DNA of 64,000 nucleotides. Source: Pseudomonas sp. RIT623 (GTDB taxonomy: Bacteria; Pseudomonadota; Gammaproteobacteria; Pseudomonadales; Pseudomonadaceae). How positions within the stretch are numbered: the first letter of the stretch is position 1; each line of letters opens with the position of its first letter. The stretch covers positions 20,022 to 84,021 of the forward strand of contig NZ_SOZA01000022.1 of NCBI RefSeq assembly GCF_004519305.1, in the 5' to 3' direction. The notes beneath the pieces were generated by a model. The model searched no databases and was not told where the DNA came from. It saw only the letters and a list, made by a program, of their open reading frames with translations. The position numbers and the translations under genes are program-made. This document shows, piece by piece, positions 25,712 to 35,108 of this stretch.

Positions 25712-26818
25712 TCAGATATCCAACACTTCCATTTCCCGCAGCACGTCGGCCACGGCGTCCACGGCGGCTTGCATGCCGGCGGCGCCGACCACGCCGATGC
25801 AGCCGACGCGGAAGGTCTCGACTTGGGTCAGCTTGCCCGGGTAGAGGATGAAGCCCTTGGCCTTGACCCGCTCGTAGAAGTCCTTGAACTGATAGCGGGG
25901 GTCTTTCGGGGCATGGAAGGTGACGATGATCGGTGCCTGGATCGCGGTGGGCAGGAAACTGCGCAGGCCGATCCTGGCCATGCCGTCGAGCAAGGTCTTG
26001 CAGTTGTCGGCATAACGTTGGTGGCGGGCGGGCAGGCCGCCTTCCTCGTTGTACTGCAGCAATGCTTCGTGCAGGGCGGCGACCACGTGGGTCGGTGGGG
26101 TGAAGCGCCATTGGCCGGTCTTGGCCATGTAGGCGTGCTGGTCGTGCAGGTCCATGGCCAGCGAGTGGGCGTTACCTTCGGCGGCGGCCAGGGCGGTTTT
26201 CTCGGCGAAGACAAAACCCATGCCCGGCACGCCTTCCAGGCACTTGCCGGAGGCGGCGATCAGCGCCTCGAATTGCACCTCGCGGGCATCGATCGGCAGT
26301 GCGCCGAACGAACTCATGGCGTCGATGATCAGGCGCTTGCCATGGGCCTTGATCACCTGGGCAATTGCCGGTAGCGGGTTGAGGATGCCGGTACTGGTTT
26401 CGCAGTGGATCAGCGCGACGTGGGTCACGGTCGGGTCGGCGGCTAGCAGACGCTCGACATCCTCGGCGGTGGTTGGTTGGTCCTCGGCGGTCTCGAAGGT
26501 GCTGTAGGTGCGGCCCAGGACCTTGCAGATCTTCGCCAGGCGCTGGCCGTAGGCGCCGTTGATCAGCACCAGCACCTTGCCGTCGCGCGGCACCAGGGTG
26601 CCGATGGCCGCTTCCACGGCGAAGGTGCCGCTGCCTTGCAGGGGCACGCAGTGATGGCTGGCGGCGCCGTCGACGATTGCCAGCAATTGCTCGCACAGGC
26701 TGGCGGTCAACTGGTTGAAGTCGCGGTCCCAGGAGCCCCAGTCCATGAGCATGGCCTGGCGGGTGCGCAGAGAAGTGGTCAATGGACCGGGGGTCAGCAG
26801 GATCGGGGCGTTGCTCAT
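25712..26818 (-). CDS. phnW: 2-aminoethylphosphonate-pyruvate aminotransferase
   Basis: The product has 368 residues from the ATG at 26818 (MSNAPILLTPGPLTTSLRTR). It is a class V PLP aminotransferase with PLQGSGTFAVEAAIGTLVPR, IIDAMSSFGALPIDAREV, and the likely PLP lysine in ASGKCLEGVPGMGFVFA. It transfers the amino group of 2-aminoethylphosphonate to pyruvate, giving phosphonoacetaldehyde for PhnX. It is the first gene of the phnWX pair and is divergent from the LysR gene at 26932, which probably regulates it. Confidence 0.95.
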   Translation of the reverse strand: MSNAPILLTPGPLTTSLRTRQAMLMDWGSWDRDFNQLTASLCEQLLAIVDGAASHHCVPLQGSGTFAVEAAIGTLVPRDGKVLVLINGAYGQRLAKICKVLGRTYSTFETAEDQPTTAEDVERLLAADPTVTHVALIHCETSTGILNPLPAIAQVIKAHGKRLIIDAMSSFGALPIDAREVQFEALIAASGKCLEGVPGMGFVFAEKTALAAAEGNAHSLAMDLHDQHAYMAKTGQWRFTPPTHVVAALHEALLQYNEEGGLPARHQRYADNCKTLLDGMARIGLRSFLPTAIQAPIIVTFHAPKDPRYQFKDFYERVKAKGFILYPGKLTQVETFRVGCIGVVGAAGMQAAVDAVADVLREMEVLDI

Positions 26819-26931
26819 TCCGTGGTTCCTCACTTGCGGTGGGCTGGAAACTAGTGGGGCTAGGTTGCAATTCGCTGAATCATCAATCAAATTGTTTGTA
26901 GATATGCCAGCCATAAGCAGGGCCGATAGAT

Positions 26932-27795
26932 ATGAACCTGTTCCAGCTCCGTGCCTTCGATGCCGTTGCCCGCGAGGGCAGCTTTACCCGCGCCGCCGAG
27001 CGCCTGTTCATCAGCCAGCCGGCGGTCACCGGGCACGTCAAGGCACTGGAGGAGCACTACCAGATCACCCTGCTGCGGCGCACCGCGCGGCGGGTCGAGC
27101 TGACCGCGGAGGGCACGCGCCTGGCGGCTATCACCCGGGCGATGTTCAGCCTGGCCGAGGAAGCCCAGGCGATGCTCGAGGCCAACCGCCAGTTGCTCAC
27201 CGGGCGCCTGGAGGTCGCCGCCGACGGACCGCACCGGGTCATGCCGATGCTGGCGCAGTTGCGTGAGCGTTACCCTGGTATCACCGTCAACCTGCGTTTG
27301 GGCAACGCCCAGGAAACCCTTGCCGCACTATTGTCGGAACATGCCGACGTGGCGGTGCTGACCGAGATCGAGCCGCGCAAGGGCCTGCATTTGCAAAGCC
27401 TGTGCGAGTCGCGCCTGTGTGCCTTGCTGCCGGTGGGGCACCCTTGGGCCAGCGCCACTGGCGACTTACCGCTGATGGCGCTGGACAAGCAGATCATGGT
27501 GTTGCGCGAGCCCAGCTCCACTACCCGGCGCACGTTCGACAAGGCCTGCGCCGATGCCTGCGTGCAGCCGCGGGTGCTACTGGAGTTGGACAGCCGCGAA
27601 GCCGTCACCGAGGCGGTGGCGGCGCAACTGGGCATCGGGGTGGTGTCGTCCACCGAGGTGGCCCATGACCCGCGGGTGGTAGCGCGCCCCTTGGCTGGGG
27701 CCGGCCTGGTCAACCAGCACCTGGTCGGATGCCTGGAGCGACGTCGGGAGCTGCGGCTGATCCAGGCCTTCCTGGGTTTGGCGACAGGCCTGTGA
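26932..27795 (+). CDS. LysR-type regulator, probably of phnWX
   Basis: The product has 287 residues. The winged HTH is at 1-60: LRAFDAVAREGSFTRAAERL, then FISQPAVTGHVKALEEHYQI. The co-inducer domain follows (GRLEVAADGPHRVMPMLAQL and later LGIGVVSSTEVAHDPR). It is divergent from phnW with 113 bases between; the intervening AT-rich CAATTCGCTGAATCATCAATC stretch includes short dyads suitable for LysR binding. Regulation of phnWX by 2-aminoethylphosphonate is inferred from position only. Confidence 0.9.
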   Translation: MNLFQLRAFDAVAREGSFTRAAERLFISQPAVTGHVKALEEHYQITLLRRTARRVELTAEGTRLAAITRAMFSLAEEAQAMLEANRQLLTGRLEVAADGPHRVMPMLAQLRERYPGITVNLRLGNAQETLAALLSEHADVAVLTEIEPRKGLHLQSLCESRLCALLPVGHPWASATGDLPLMALDKQIMVLREPSSTTRRTFDKACADACVQPRVLLELDSREAVTEAVAAQLGIGVVSSTEVAHDPRVVARPLAGAGLVNQHLVGCLERRRELRLIQAFLGLATGL

Positions 27796-27852
27796 TGGTT
27801 GTTTATAAAGGCCCGGCCTAAGATGGCCGGCACTGCAACGACAGGACCATCG

Positions 27853-28875
27853 ATGAGCGAGAAAGACACCATTTCCATGCAGCTGGTGCGTGAAGCCTTG
27901 TTGCAGACCTGCCCGCACGGCGAGCCCGATGCCGGCTTGTTGGCCCGCGCCGGCATTGCCGTCGAGCAGTTGCACCTGCCCGCGGCGCGGGTCAGCGCCG
28001 AGTCCTATGCCCGGCTCTGGCGCTTGCTGGCGCGGCGCTGCAACGACGAGTTCTTCGCCATGGACCCGCGCGGCCTGCGCGGCGGCAGCCTGGCATTCCT
28101 GTGTCGGGCGAGCATGGCCCAGCCAACCCTGGGCGCGGGGCTGGAAACGGCGTTGGCGTTCCTGTCGCTGATGCTCGACGACCTGCAGCCTGGCCTGCTG
28201 CGCCAGGAGGGGCTGGCCGAGATCGTCATCAATGAGCCGCGCGATGAACCGCGCCGCGCTTTCACATACTTCACCTTCTGGATGATCGTGCATGGCGTGG
28301 CCTGCTGGCTGGCAGGGCGGCGCATCCCGATCCTGGCCATCGACCTGCGCTGCGCCGAGCCGCCGTTCTGCGACGACTACCGGGTGATGTTTTCGGAAAA
28401 CCTGCAGTTCGAGCGCCCGCGCACGCGGATGATCATCGCCGCCGATTGCCTGGACTTGCCGCTGCGTCGCAGTGAGGAAGAACTGCAGCGTTTTCTCGCC
28501 GAGGCGCCGGGTAACATCCTGGTCAAGTACCGCGACCCCGCCAGCCTGGGCCGGCGCATCCGTACCGACCTGCTGCGCCTGGACCCAGGCAGTTGGCCGG
28601 ATGCCGATGAGCTGGCGCGCCAGCTATGCCTGTCGCCTTCGACCCTGCGTCGGCGCCTGGCCGAGGAAGGGCAAAATTACCAGGGCCTTAAGGATAGCGT
28701 GCGGCGGGAGTTGGCAATCGCCTGGCTGAGCCAGGACCACCTGGCCATGGGCGAGATCGCCGAGCGCTTGGGCTTTGCCGATAGCAGTTCGTTCTACAAG
28801 GCCTTTCGCAAGTGGTTCGGCTGTAATCCGGGGCACTACCGCGCGCTGATTCAGGCGCGCGATGGCGGGCGTTGA
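27853..28875 (+). CDS. AraC-family regulator
   Basis: The product has 340 residues from the ATG at 27853 (AGGA six bases upstream). The N-terminal ~200 residues match the ArgR/OruR-type Arabinose_bd domain: SAESYARLWRLLARRCNDEF, GGSLAFLCRASMAQPTLG, and FTYFTFWMIVHGVACWLAGR. The C-terminal double HTH (about 245-335) has LARQLCLSPSTLRRRLAEEG and IAERLGFADSSSFYKAFRKW. It starts 57 bases after the LysR gene. Members of this branch often control acyl-CoA or amino-acid catabolism, but no target is evident here; the fad operon lies 4.6 kb downstream. Confidence 0.9.
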   Translation: MSEKDTISMQLVREALLQTCPHGEPDAGLLARAGIAVEQLHLPAARVSAESYARLWRLLARRCNDEFFAMDPRGLRGGSLAFLCRASMAQPTLGAGLETALAFLSLMLDDLQPGLLRQEGLAEIVINEPRDEPRRAFTYFTFWMIVHGVACWLAGRRIPILAIDLRCAEPPFCDDYRVMFSENLQFERPRTRMIIAADCLDLPLRRSEEELQRFLAEAPGNILVKYRDPASLGRRIRTDLLRLDPGSWPDADELARQLCLSPSTLRRRLAEEGQNYQGLKDSVRRELAIAWLSQDHLAMGEIAERLGFADSSSFYKAFRKWFGCNPGHYRALIQARDGGR

Positions 28876-28965
28876 AGGTAGGGTGTCGGCTGGTGGGTTT
28901 CCCGCTGATGTGTCACGTCCAAAAGCAGCAGCATGGTGGACCGACCATTGGCCAAGGATCATGCC

Positions 28966-31900
28966 ATGCACCTGTTGGACTCCCCGTCCCCGCAAACACC
29001 GCCCCCTGAAACGGACAATGCCCTCGATGATTTCATCGGGACACGCTTGCCAGACTGGCTCAAGCGTGCCTCCAGCAACCAGATCAGGCGCCTGCGCGAA
29101 GCGTTGAGCGCACACCAGGCCAGTCAGGCACGCCTGCGCGGGCGCACCCTCCAACTGCCGCCGTTGCAGCGCTTCGCCAAACAGCACTTCGCCACGCTGT
29201 TGGCCAAACCCTTGCCTGACGGCGTGGCTTTCGAGCAACTCGAGTGGCTGACGGTGCTGCCCGAGTTCACTGATCTCCCGCTACAGGGCATGCCTGCGTA
29301 TGGGCCGCGCGAAACGCGCGAAAGCGGTCTGCTGCGGTTGATGCACAACTTCGCGGACGGTACCTCTTTCTACGACGGCTCTGGGTTGGTAGCGGCGGGC
29401 CAGAGCGAGGTGCTGTCCAAGCCCGGCAACGAGCTGGTTCAGGCATGCCGCCAGCTGGACGTGGGCCGCCTGTATCAGCTCGAACTTGCGCGAACCTACG
29501 ATGCGGCGACCCAGGAGTTGTTGGCGCAGGACAAACGCTCCGGGCTTCGCCTGGCAACGGAAATGGCCGCCCTCAATGGCCAGATCAGCGCCGCCGAGCA
29601 ACTCGCCCTGCGGGAATTGCTCGATACCGAGCAGGTCCATACCCAATACGAGCTCAAGGGGTACCCGGGCTTGATGCAGATGCTCGGGCAACCGGTTGCC
29701 GATGGCGTGCTGATCCACCTGCGTGACCGTCATGGCGCCGAGCGGGGCGTGCTGGCCTACCTGCCCAGCGATCCTATCCAGCCGTTGCGGCGCTATGCCT
29801 CCAGCGCGGCGATGAACGCGGCGCTGGCCGTCGAGCTGAAAGCGCCAGGCTATCGGGCTCACTTCACGCGGCTGATCAGCCTCGAACGACGGGCCGAATT
29901 CGTCGACACCTTGGCCAAGCGCTTGCAGGATAACGTTGCGGACTTGCAACTGGAGGGCCGGGTGCAAACCGGCGATGTGTTCCAGGCCATGGCCTCCGAG
30001 CAGGTACAACGCTTGCAGGACGATGCCCGGCTGCTCCTGGTGCCCACCGCCAATGCCGATGCGGTGGCCGCCAAGGCACGCCGCGATGCCTGGAAAGCGG
30101 CCGGCCTGGATCTGCTGAACCTGAGCGGGCTGTTCCTGCCAGCGGTTGGCGCGCTGCTCTTGGCCGGCGTCGTGACGCAAACCCTGGGCGCGGTATTCGA
30201 AGGCGTGTCGGAGTGGTCCCTTGGCCACCAGCACGAGGCGCTGGAGCATCTGCTCGGGGTGGCGGCCACGCTGGTCGCCACGGCTGGCACGGTCGCGGCG
30301 GTAGCCTTCGTGCGCTGTGCCTATCTGGAGGCCATGGAATGGGTCAGCAGCGATGGCGAAACGCTGCGGCTGTGGCCGAACGACCTGGAAGCCTTCGCCG
30401 TGTCCCCTGAGCATGTCACGTTGCAGGCCGACGGGCGTTTCAGCGATGGTCAGCGCCATTGGATACGCGTTGGTCAGCGTCTGCACGAGCTATACCAGGC
30501 CGAGCCCAACGGCGTGTACCGTTTGCGCCACCCGTCACGTCCTGGGGCCTACGAGCCTGTGGTGCTGCACAATGGCGAGCGTTGCTGGCAGCTGTTGTAC
30601 CACCGTGCGCAGGCCGAGACAGGCGCGGCGCGGATGCTCGATACCTTGTGGCCAGAAGCGCAGTTGCGCAGTGCCGCGCAGGCGCGCTGGATCATGCGCG
30701 CGGCGGATGTCGATGAAGACGCGTTGCGCGGCCTGCTGGTCGAGAACCGGCGCACCCCGATCAACTTGCGCGACACGCTGGAGCGTTTCGCCGCCGATGC
30801 CCGCATCGAGGCCTTCTTCCAGAGTTTGCGGCAGCTACCGGCTAGCGTGAGTGATCAAGCGCTGCTGCGTGAGTGCCTGGCGCGCCCCGAGGTTGCCGAT
30901 GCGACGCAGATCCTGGCCAGGCAGTCTGAGTTGCGGGGCGCATTGTTCGAGCATTTGACGCAAGCGCCTGCCGGGGATGATGAACTGGTCCAGCTGTTGA
31001 GCAAGACGATTGCGAGCCTGCCGGAGGCCCATGCCCAGGCATTGGCCAGCGAACTCAGCGCTTCACAGCGTGAGCAAGCCTTGGCCCAGGACCGTCTATC
31101 CCTGGAGACGCAGACTCGCGCGTTGGCTCTGGCGCGCATGGCCCGTTTCAATCGGGCCATGACAGGTCTGTATGCGCCCAGCGCCTATACCGATGATACT
31201 GGCGTGTTGGCCATGACGTTGCTCGACAAGCTGCAGGTTGCTGGCCTACGGTTGACCTTGGGCAAGGATATCGAGCAGTCCGTAGCGCTGGCCGCCGTCG
31301 GGGCCGAGGACGACAGTGCCGAACACTGGTTGTTGGTGCGCGACCAGGGTGTGTTCAAGGTGTTCGACGACACGGGGGCACAGCGCGAGGTGGCGGCGAG
31401 CGATGACATTTTCGCGGCATTGGTGGGCGTGCTCGATGCACGCCAGTTGTCGAGCACCCTGCAGCTTGAGGGCGAGCAGGCCGCGGCACAGTTGCGTGAC
31501 AAGCTCCTGGCACAGTTGCCCGAGACGCGACAGGGGGTTGCCAGCCTGCTCGGCTGGCCCGGGCAGCACACCTGGTTCAATCCCGGGCGGCGCTTGGCTG
31601 ATGGGCGTGTCGGTTACCCGCTCAGTGGGCGGGGGGCGGGGCGATTGTCGCAGCGAGCGATATTGCGTGATGGTCTGCGCCAGTATTTCCCTGGGCTCAA
31701 CGATGCCCAGCTGGAGCTGGAATTGCAGATCAGGTGGCGTCGAGGCGTGCGGGTAGAAGCGGTGCTGGGGGCGCTGGAGGATGACCTGGCGCAGTTGACC
31801 CGGAGCGTCAATGATTGGGTCGGCTTTGCCCTCGATGACGTTTCCCGGCATACCCGCCAGATGTTCGCCGAGCGTCTGCTGCGGGCATGGCGAGGCGTCG

Positions 31901-33327
31901 GCGATATGCCCATGCACGGCGCGGCGGAGCAACGGTTGGGTTTGCGGCTGTCGTTCTCCGACCTACCGGTTGCCACTTTGCCGGAGCTGCCCCTGCAAGT
32001 CGATTTCTTCCATGTGAAAGCACTGGTGATTACCGACGCTCCACTTAGCCATGTGCACGCGGGGTTCATCCGCGCCTTCACCGACGTACAGCGGCTCGAC
32101 CTGAGCCACAATCACCTGCTGCGATGTCCGGATGGGTTGGGCTATCTGATCAATCTGCGCCGCTTGCGGCTGGTAAGCAACCAGATCCACCTCGATGCCA
32201 ATGCGGTGGAGGCCCTGAGCCGCCTGCCCATGTTGAGTCATCTCGACCTGAGCGACAATCGCGCGGTCGGCGCATTCGCCCTGCCTTTTCAGCACCTGTC
32301 GCAGTTGATCGAACTGCGCATGCGTCGTTGCGGATTGAGCTCCTGGCCCAAGGATATCGCGCTGTGCGATCAGCTTACCTTGGTGGATTTGCGCAATAAC
32401 GCATTGCGGGGCGCGCCACGGGAGATCCTGAACATGCCTCAGGCGTTTCGCGAGGGGTTCCTTGTGGAGGGCAACCGCATGAGCATGACCGAGCTTGCCA
32501 ACCTGGCTGCATTCGATCCTATCCGCGAGGCACCGGAGTACGAGCAAGGTCGTGCTGGATGGGTCGGGACGGGGTCGCGCGGGGTGGCTCGCGGGAAAAT
32601 TTGGGACGCATTGCAAGCACAGGCGGGAAATGTTCCTGTGTTCAACTTGCTCGAAGGGTTGGAGCAGGTTGCAGAGCATAGCTGGCCGAAAGCCTTCCTC
32701 GACGAACATGTCTGGCGCATCCTCGCGCTGATGCACGCGGACGCCGGGTTTGCGCAGACGGTTCATGGTTTGCTGCAGCCTGAACCGGTGGGTAACAACC
32801 GCGTCATCGAGCAGTTCAGCCGGTTGTTGCAGCGGCACGCCGAGAGCCAGGCAGAGGCTCCCAATACCTCGCTGTCCGGCGCGCAGTTGCTGGCGCTCGG
32901 CAAAGGGTTGTTCCGCCTGGCACGGCTGGAGTCCTTTGTGCGGGCAGATATCCCGGCGCGTGGTGTGAACCTCGCGCAGGACGTGCAGGGGATGTTGGCC
33001 CTGCGCTACCGGGTCCGGCTGCGTCGCGCGTTGGCCTTGCCGTTTCAGCCTTATCGCCTCTATGAGGTCGGCGTGCCGAGCGTCGAGCAGGCACAGTTGG
33101 ACGCGGCTCGTAATGCCGTGGAGGCCGCGATCACACCACAGGTCCTGGCCCCGCACCTGTGCCGCTATCTGTTCTGGCAGCGCTTCGTCGAGCGATACGA
33201 CTCGGCGGCGTTCGCCGCCCTTGCCCCGGCAGCCGATCGCCAGCCCCTGCGCGAGCGTCTGACCCTGGAGTTCATGCAGCGCATGGCGCGTATCGAAGAC
33301 GATAGCGAGCGTGGCGTGGGGCGCTAG
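28966..33327 (+). CDS. Giant toxin-like protein: DUF6543 region, leucine-rich repeats, NEL-like domain
   Basis: The product has about 1,453 residues. ATG 28966 follows AAGGA by seven bases; an earlier ATG (28933) lacks a site. The N-terminus resembles the dermonecrotic-toxin/DUF6543 family (LPDWLKRASSNQIRRLREAL). Two hydrophobic segments lie at 30106-30190 and 30245-30320, a possible membrane-insertion hairpin. Five leucine-rich repeats follow at 32086-32440 (VQRLDLSHNHL, LSHLDLSDNRAV, LTLVDLRNNAL). The remainder resembles the NEL E3 ubiquitin-ligase domain of IpaH/SspH-like effectors (VFNLLEGLEQVAEHSW, VWRILALM, LGKGLFRLARLES). The expected catalytic Cys-x-Asp is Gly-Asn-Asn at 32791-32799. 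No signal peptide or secretion gene is adjacent. Confidence 0.85.
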   Translation: MHLLDSPSPQTPPPETDNALDDFIGTRLPDWLKRASSNQIRRLREALSAHQASQARLRGRTLQLPPLQRFAKQHFATLLAKPLPDGVAFEQLEWLTVLPEFTDLPLQGMPAYGPRETRESGLLRLMHNFADGTSFYDGSGLVAAGQSEVLSKPGNELVQACRQLDVGRLYQLELARTYDAATQELLAQDKRSGLRLATEMAALNGQISAAEQLALRELLDTEQVHTQYELKGYPGLMQMLGQPVADGVLIHLRDRHGAERGVLAYLPSDPIQPLRRYASSAAMNAALAVELKAPGYRAHFTRLISLERRAEFVDTLAKRLQDNVADLQLEGRVQTGDVFQAMASEQVQRLQDDARLLLVPTANADAVAAKARRDAWKAAGLDLLNLSGLFLPAVGALLLAGVVTQTLGAVFEGVSEWSLGHQHEALEHLLGVAATLVATAGTVAAVAFVRCAYLEAMEWVSSDGETLRLWPNDLEAFAVSPEHVTLQADGRFSDGQRHWIRVGQRLHELYQAEPNGVYRLRHPSRPGAYEPVVLHNGERCWQLLYHRAQAETGAARMLDTLWPEAQLRSAAQARWIMRAADVDEDALRGLLVENRRTPINLRDTLERFAADARIEAFFQSLRQLPASVSDQALLRECLARPEVADATQILARQSELRGALFEHLTQAPAGDDELVQLLSKTIASLPEAHAQALASELSASQREQALAQDRLSLETQTRALALARMARFNRAMTGLYAPSAYTDDTGVLAMTLLDKLQVAGLRLTLGKDIEQSVALAAVGAEDDSAEHWLLVRDQGVFKVFDDTGAQREVAASDDIFAALVGVLDARQLSSTLQLEGEQAAAQLRDKLLAQLPETRQGVASLLGWPGQHTWFNPGRRLADGRVGYPLSGRGAGRLSQRAILRDGLRQYFPGLNDAQLELELQIRWRRGVRVEAVLGALEDDLAQLTRSVNDWVGFALDDVSRHTRQMFAERLLRAWRGVGDMPMHGAAEQRLGLRLSFSDLPVATLPELPLQVDFFHVKALVITDAPLSHVHAGFIRAFTDVQRLDLSHNHLLRCPDGLGYLINLRRLRLVSNQIHLDANAVEALSRLPMLSHLDLSDNRAVGAFALPFQHLSQLIELRMRRCGLSSWPKDIALCDQLTLVDLRNNALRGAPREILNMPQAFREGFLVEGNRMSMTELANLAAFDPIREAPEYEQGRAGWVGTGSRGVARGKIWDALQAQAGNVPVFNLLEGLEQVAEHSWPKAFLDEHVWRILALMHADAGFAQTVHGLLQPEPVGNNRVIEQFSRLLQRHAESQAEAPNTSLSGAQLLALGKGLFRLARLESFVRADIPARGVNLAQDVQGMLALRYRVRLRRALALPFQPYRLYEVGVPSVEQAQLDAARNAVEAAITPQVLAPHLCRYLFWQRFVERYDSAAFAALAPAADRQPLRERLTLEFMQRMARIEDDSERGVGR

Positions 33328-33397
33328 CGGGTAGCGGCCAAACCGGTCATCCAGATTGACAGCTTTGGCCATTGCCGCGACGTAGACGCGGCGCGAA

Positions 33398-33452
33398 CAT
33401 CGTCGGACCGATGGTTCCACTCCAAAAACAAGAAACCAGGAGTCCGACGATG
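33398..33452 (+). promoter_or_regulatory. Hairpin sequestering the fadDx start codon
   Basis: CATCGTCGGAC (33398-33408) is perfectly complementary to GTCCGACGATG (33442-33452); the last three bases are the ATG of the acyl-CoA synthetase gene. The 33-base loop holds AGGAG-type Shine-Dalgarno bases. It could act as an RNA translation switch or as a DNA operator. Confidence 0.5.
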
Positions 33453-35096
33453 CGTGATTACGCCGAGGCCGCTCGTGCGTTCGACCCTGCCCAGGCCGCC
33501 GCGGCGGCGCTGCATGGCAACCTCGAGTCCCTCAACGCCTGTGTCGAGTGCTGTGACCGGCACATCGGCAGTAACCGGCCCGCCTTGATCTGGGAGGGCC
33601 AGGACGGCCAGGGTGATCGCTACACCTTCGAGCAGCTTCAGGCCCTGTCTGCCCGTTTTGCCAATGTCCTCAAAAACCAAGGTGTTCAGGCCGGTGATCG
33701 GGTTGCCGGGCTGATGCCGCGCACGCCCGAACTGTTGGTCACCATTCTTGCCACCTGGCGCCTGGGTGCGGTGTATCAGCCACTGTTCACGGCCTTTGGC
33801 CCCAAGGCCATCGAGCACCGCCTGCAGCAGTCTCGGGCCAAGGTGGTGGTCAGCGACCGTAACAACCGGCCCAAGCTGGATCAGGTGGCTGGCTGCCCCA
33901 TTCTCGTCACGGTCGGCGCCGACGCTGGTGAGCTGGACTTCCAGCGGGCGCTGGAGGCGGCGCAGGCAGTTTGCGCGCCGGTCATGCGCCGTGGTGACGA
34001 TCCGTTCTTGCTGATGTTCACTTCCGGCACCACTGGTCCTGCCAAGCCGCTGGAGGTGCCGCTGCGGGCCATCGTCGCCTTCCAGGGCTACCTGCGCGAT
34101 GCGGTAGGCCTGCGTCCGGACGACAACTTCTGGAACCTGGCCGACCCGGGGTGGGCCTATGGCTTGTATTACGCGGTTACCGGACCGCTGTCGCTGGGCC
34201 ATGCCACCACCTTTTACGACGGCCCCTTCAACGTGGAGAGCTGCGCGCGGGTCATCGCCAAGCTGGGCATCACCAACCTGGCTGGGTCACCCACGGCCTA
34301 TCGTCTGCTGATTGCCGCTGGCGATGCCTTCTCGACACCGGTCAAGGGCCGCTTGCGGGTGGTCAGCAGCGCCGGTGAACCCCTGAACCCCGAAGTGATT
34401 CGCTGGTTCGCCGACGAGCTCGGCGTGACCATCCACGATCACTACGGCCAGACCGAGCTGGGCATGGTGCTGTGCAACCACCACGCCCTGCAGCACCCGG
34501 TGTTGCAGGGTTCGGCTGGCTTCGCCATTCCCGGCCACCGCATCGTGGTGGTGGACGAGCAGGGCAACGAACTGCCTGCCGGCCAGCCGGGGATCCTCGC
34601 GGTGGACCGTGAACAGTCGCCGCTGTGCTGGTTCGCGGGGTACCACGGCCTGCCGACCAAGGCGTTCAAGGGCAAGTACTACCTCAGTGGCGACACCGTC
34701 GAGCTGAACTCGGACGGCAGTATCAGTTTCGTCGGTCGCAGCGATGATGTGATCACCACTTCCGGCTATCGCGTCGGTCCGTTCGACGTGGAGAGCGCGC
34801 TGATCGAGCACCCGGCGGTGGTCGAGGCGGCGGTGATCGGCAAGCCTGACCCGCAGCGCACCGAACTGATCAAGGCCTTCGTGGTGCTCGGCCAGGGCTA
34901 TCAAGGGAGTGCCGAGCTGGAGGAAGCCCTGCGTCAACACGTGCGCCAGCGCCTGTACGCCCACGCCTACCCGCGTGAAATCGAATTCGTCGGCGAGCTG
35001 CCCAAGACCCCGAGCGGCAAGCTGCAACGCTTCATCCTGCGCAACCAGGAAATCGCCCGACAACAAGCCGCGCAGCCGATCGCTGCCGGCGCCTGA
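33450..35096 (+). CDS. fadDx: Acyl-CoA synthetase (AMP-forming)
   Basis: The product has 548 residues. The adenylation motifs are clear: phosphate-binding loop LMFTSGTTGPAKPLEV, A5 HDHYGQTELGMVLCNHH, A7 LSGDTVELNSDGSISFVGRS and A8 DVITTSGYRVGPFDVESALI, with the catalytic lysine in TPSGKLQRF. It activates a short or branched carboxylic acid to its CoA thioester using ATP. First of five co-directional genes (33450-39005) with gaps of 8-13 bases; the set matches the P. putida fadDx-fadB2x-fadAx-acyl-CoA dehydrogenase-fadB1x cluster. AGGAG is six to ten bases upstream, inside the hairpin loop. Confidence 0.93.
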   Translation: MRDYAEAARAFDPAQAAAAALHGNLESLNACVECCDRHIGSNRPALIWEGQDGQGDRYTFEQLQALSARFANVLKNQGVQAGDRVAGLMPRTPELLVTILATWRLGAVYQPLFTAFGPKAIEHRLQQSRAKVVVSDRNNRPKLDQVAGCPILVTVGADAGELDFQRALEAAQAVCAPVMRRGDDPFLLMFTSGTTGPAKPLEVPLRAIVAFQGYLRDAVGLRPDDNFWNLADPGWAYGLYYAVTGPLSLGHATTFYDGPFNVESCARVIAKLGITNLAGSPTAYRLLIAAGDAFSTPVKGRLRVVSSAGEPLNPEVIRWFADELGVTIHDHYGQTELGMVLCNHHALQHPVLQGSAGFAIPGHRIVVVDEQGNELPAGQPGILAVDREQSPLCWFAGYHGLPTKAFKGKYYLSGDTVELNSDGSISFVGRSDDVITTSGYRVGPFDVESALIEHPAVVEAAVIGKPDPQRTELIKAFVVLGQGYQGSAELEEALRQHVRQRLYAHAYPREIEFVGELPKTPSGKLQRFILRNQEIARQQAAQPIAAGA

Positions 35097-35108
35097 AGGA
35101 AAATCACC

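Noticed and set aside
31963..33420. A 485-codon minus-strand frame
   Set aside because: Antisense to the leucine-rich repeat and NEL-like region; no recognisable domain.
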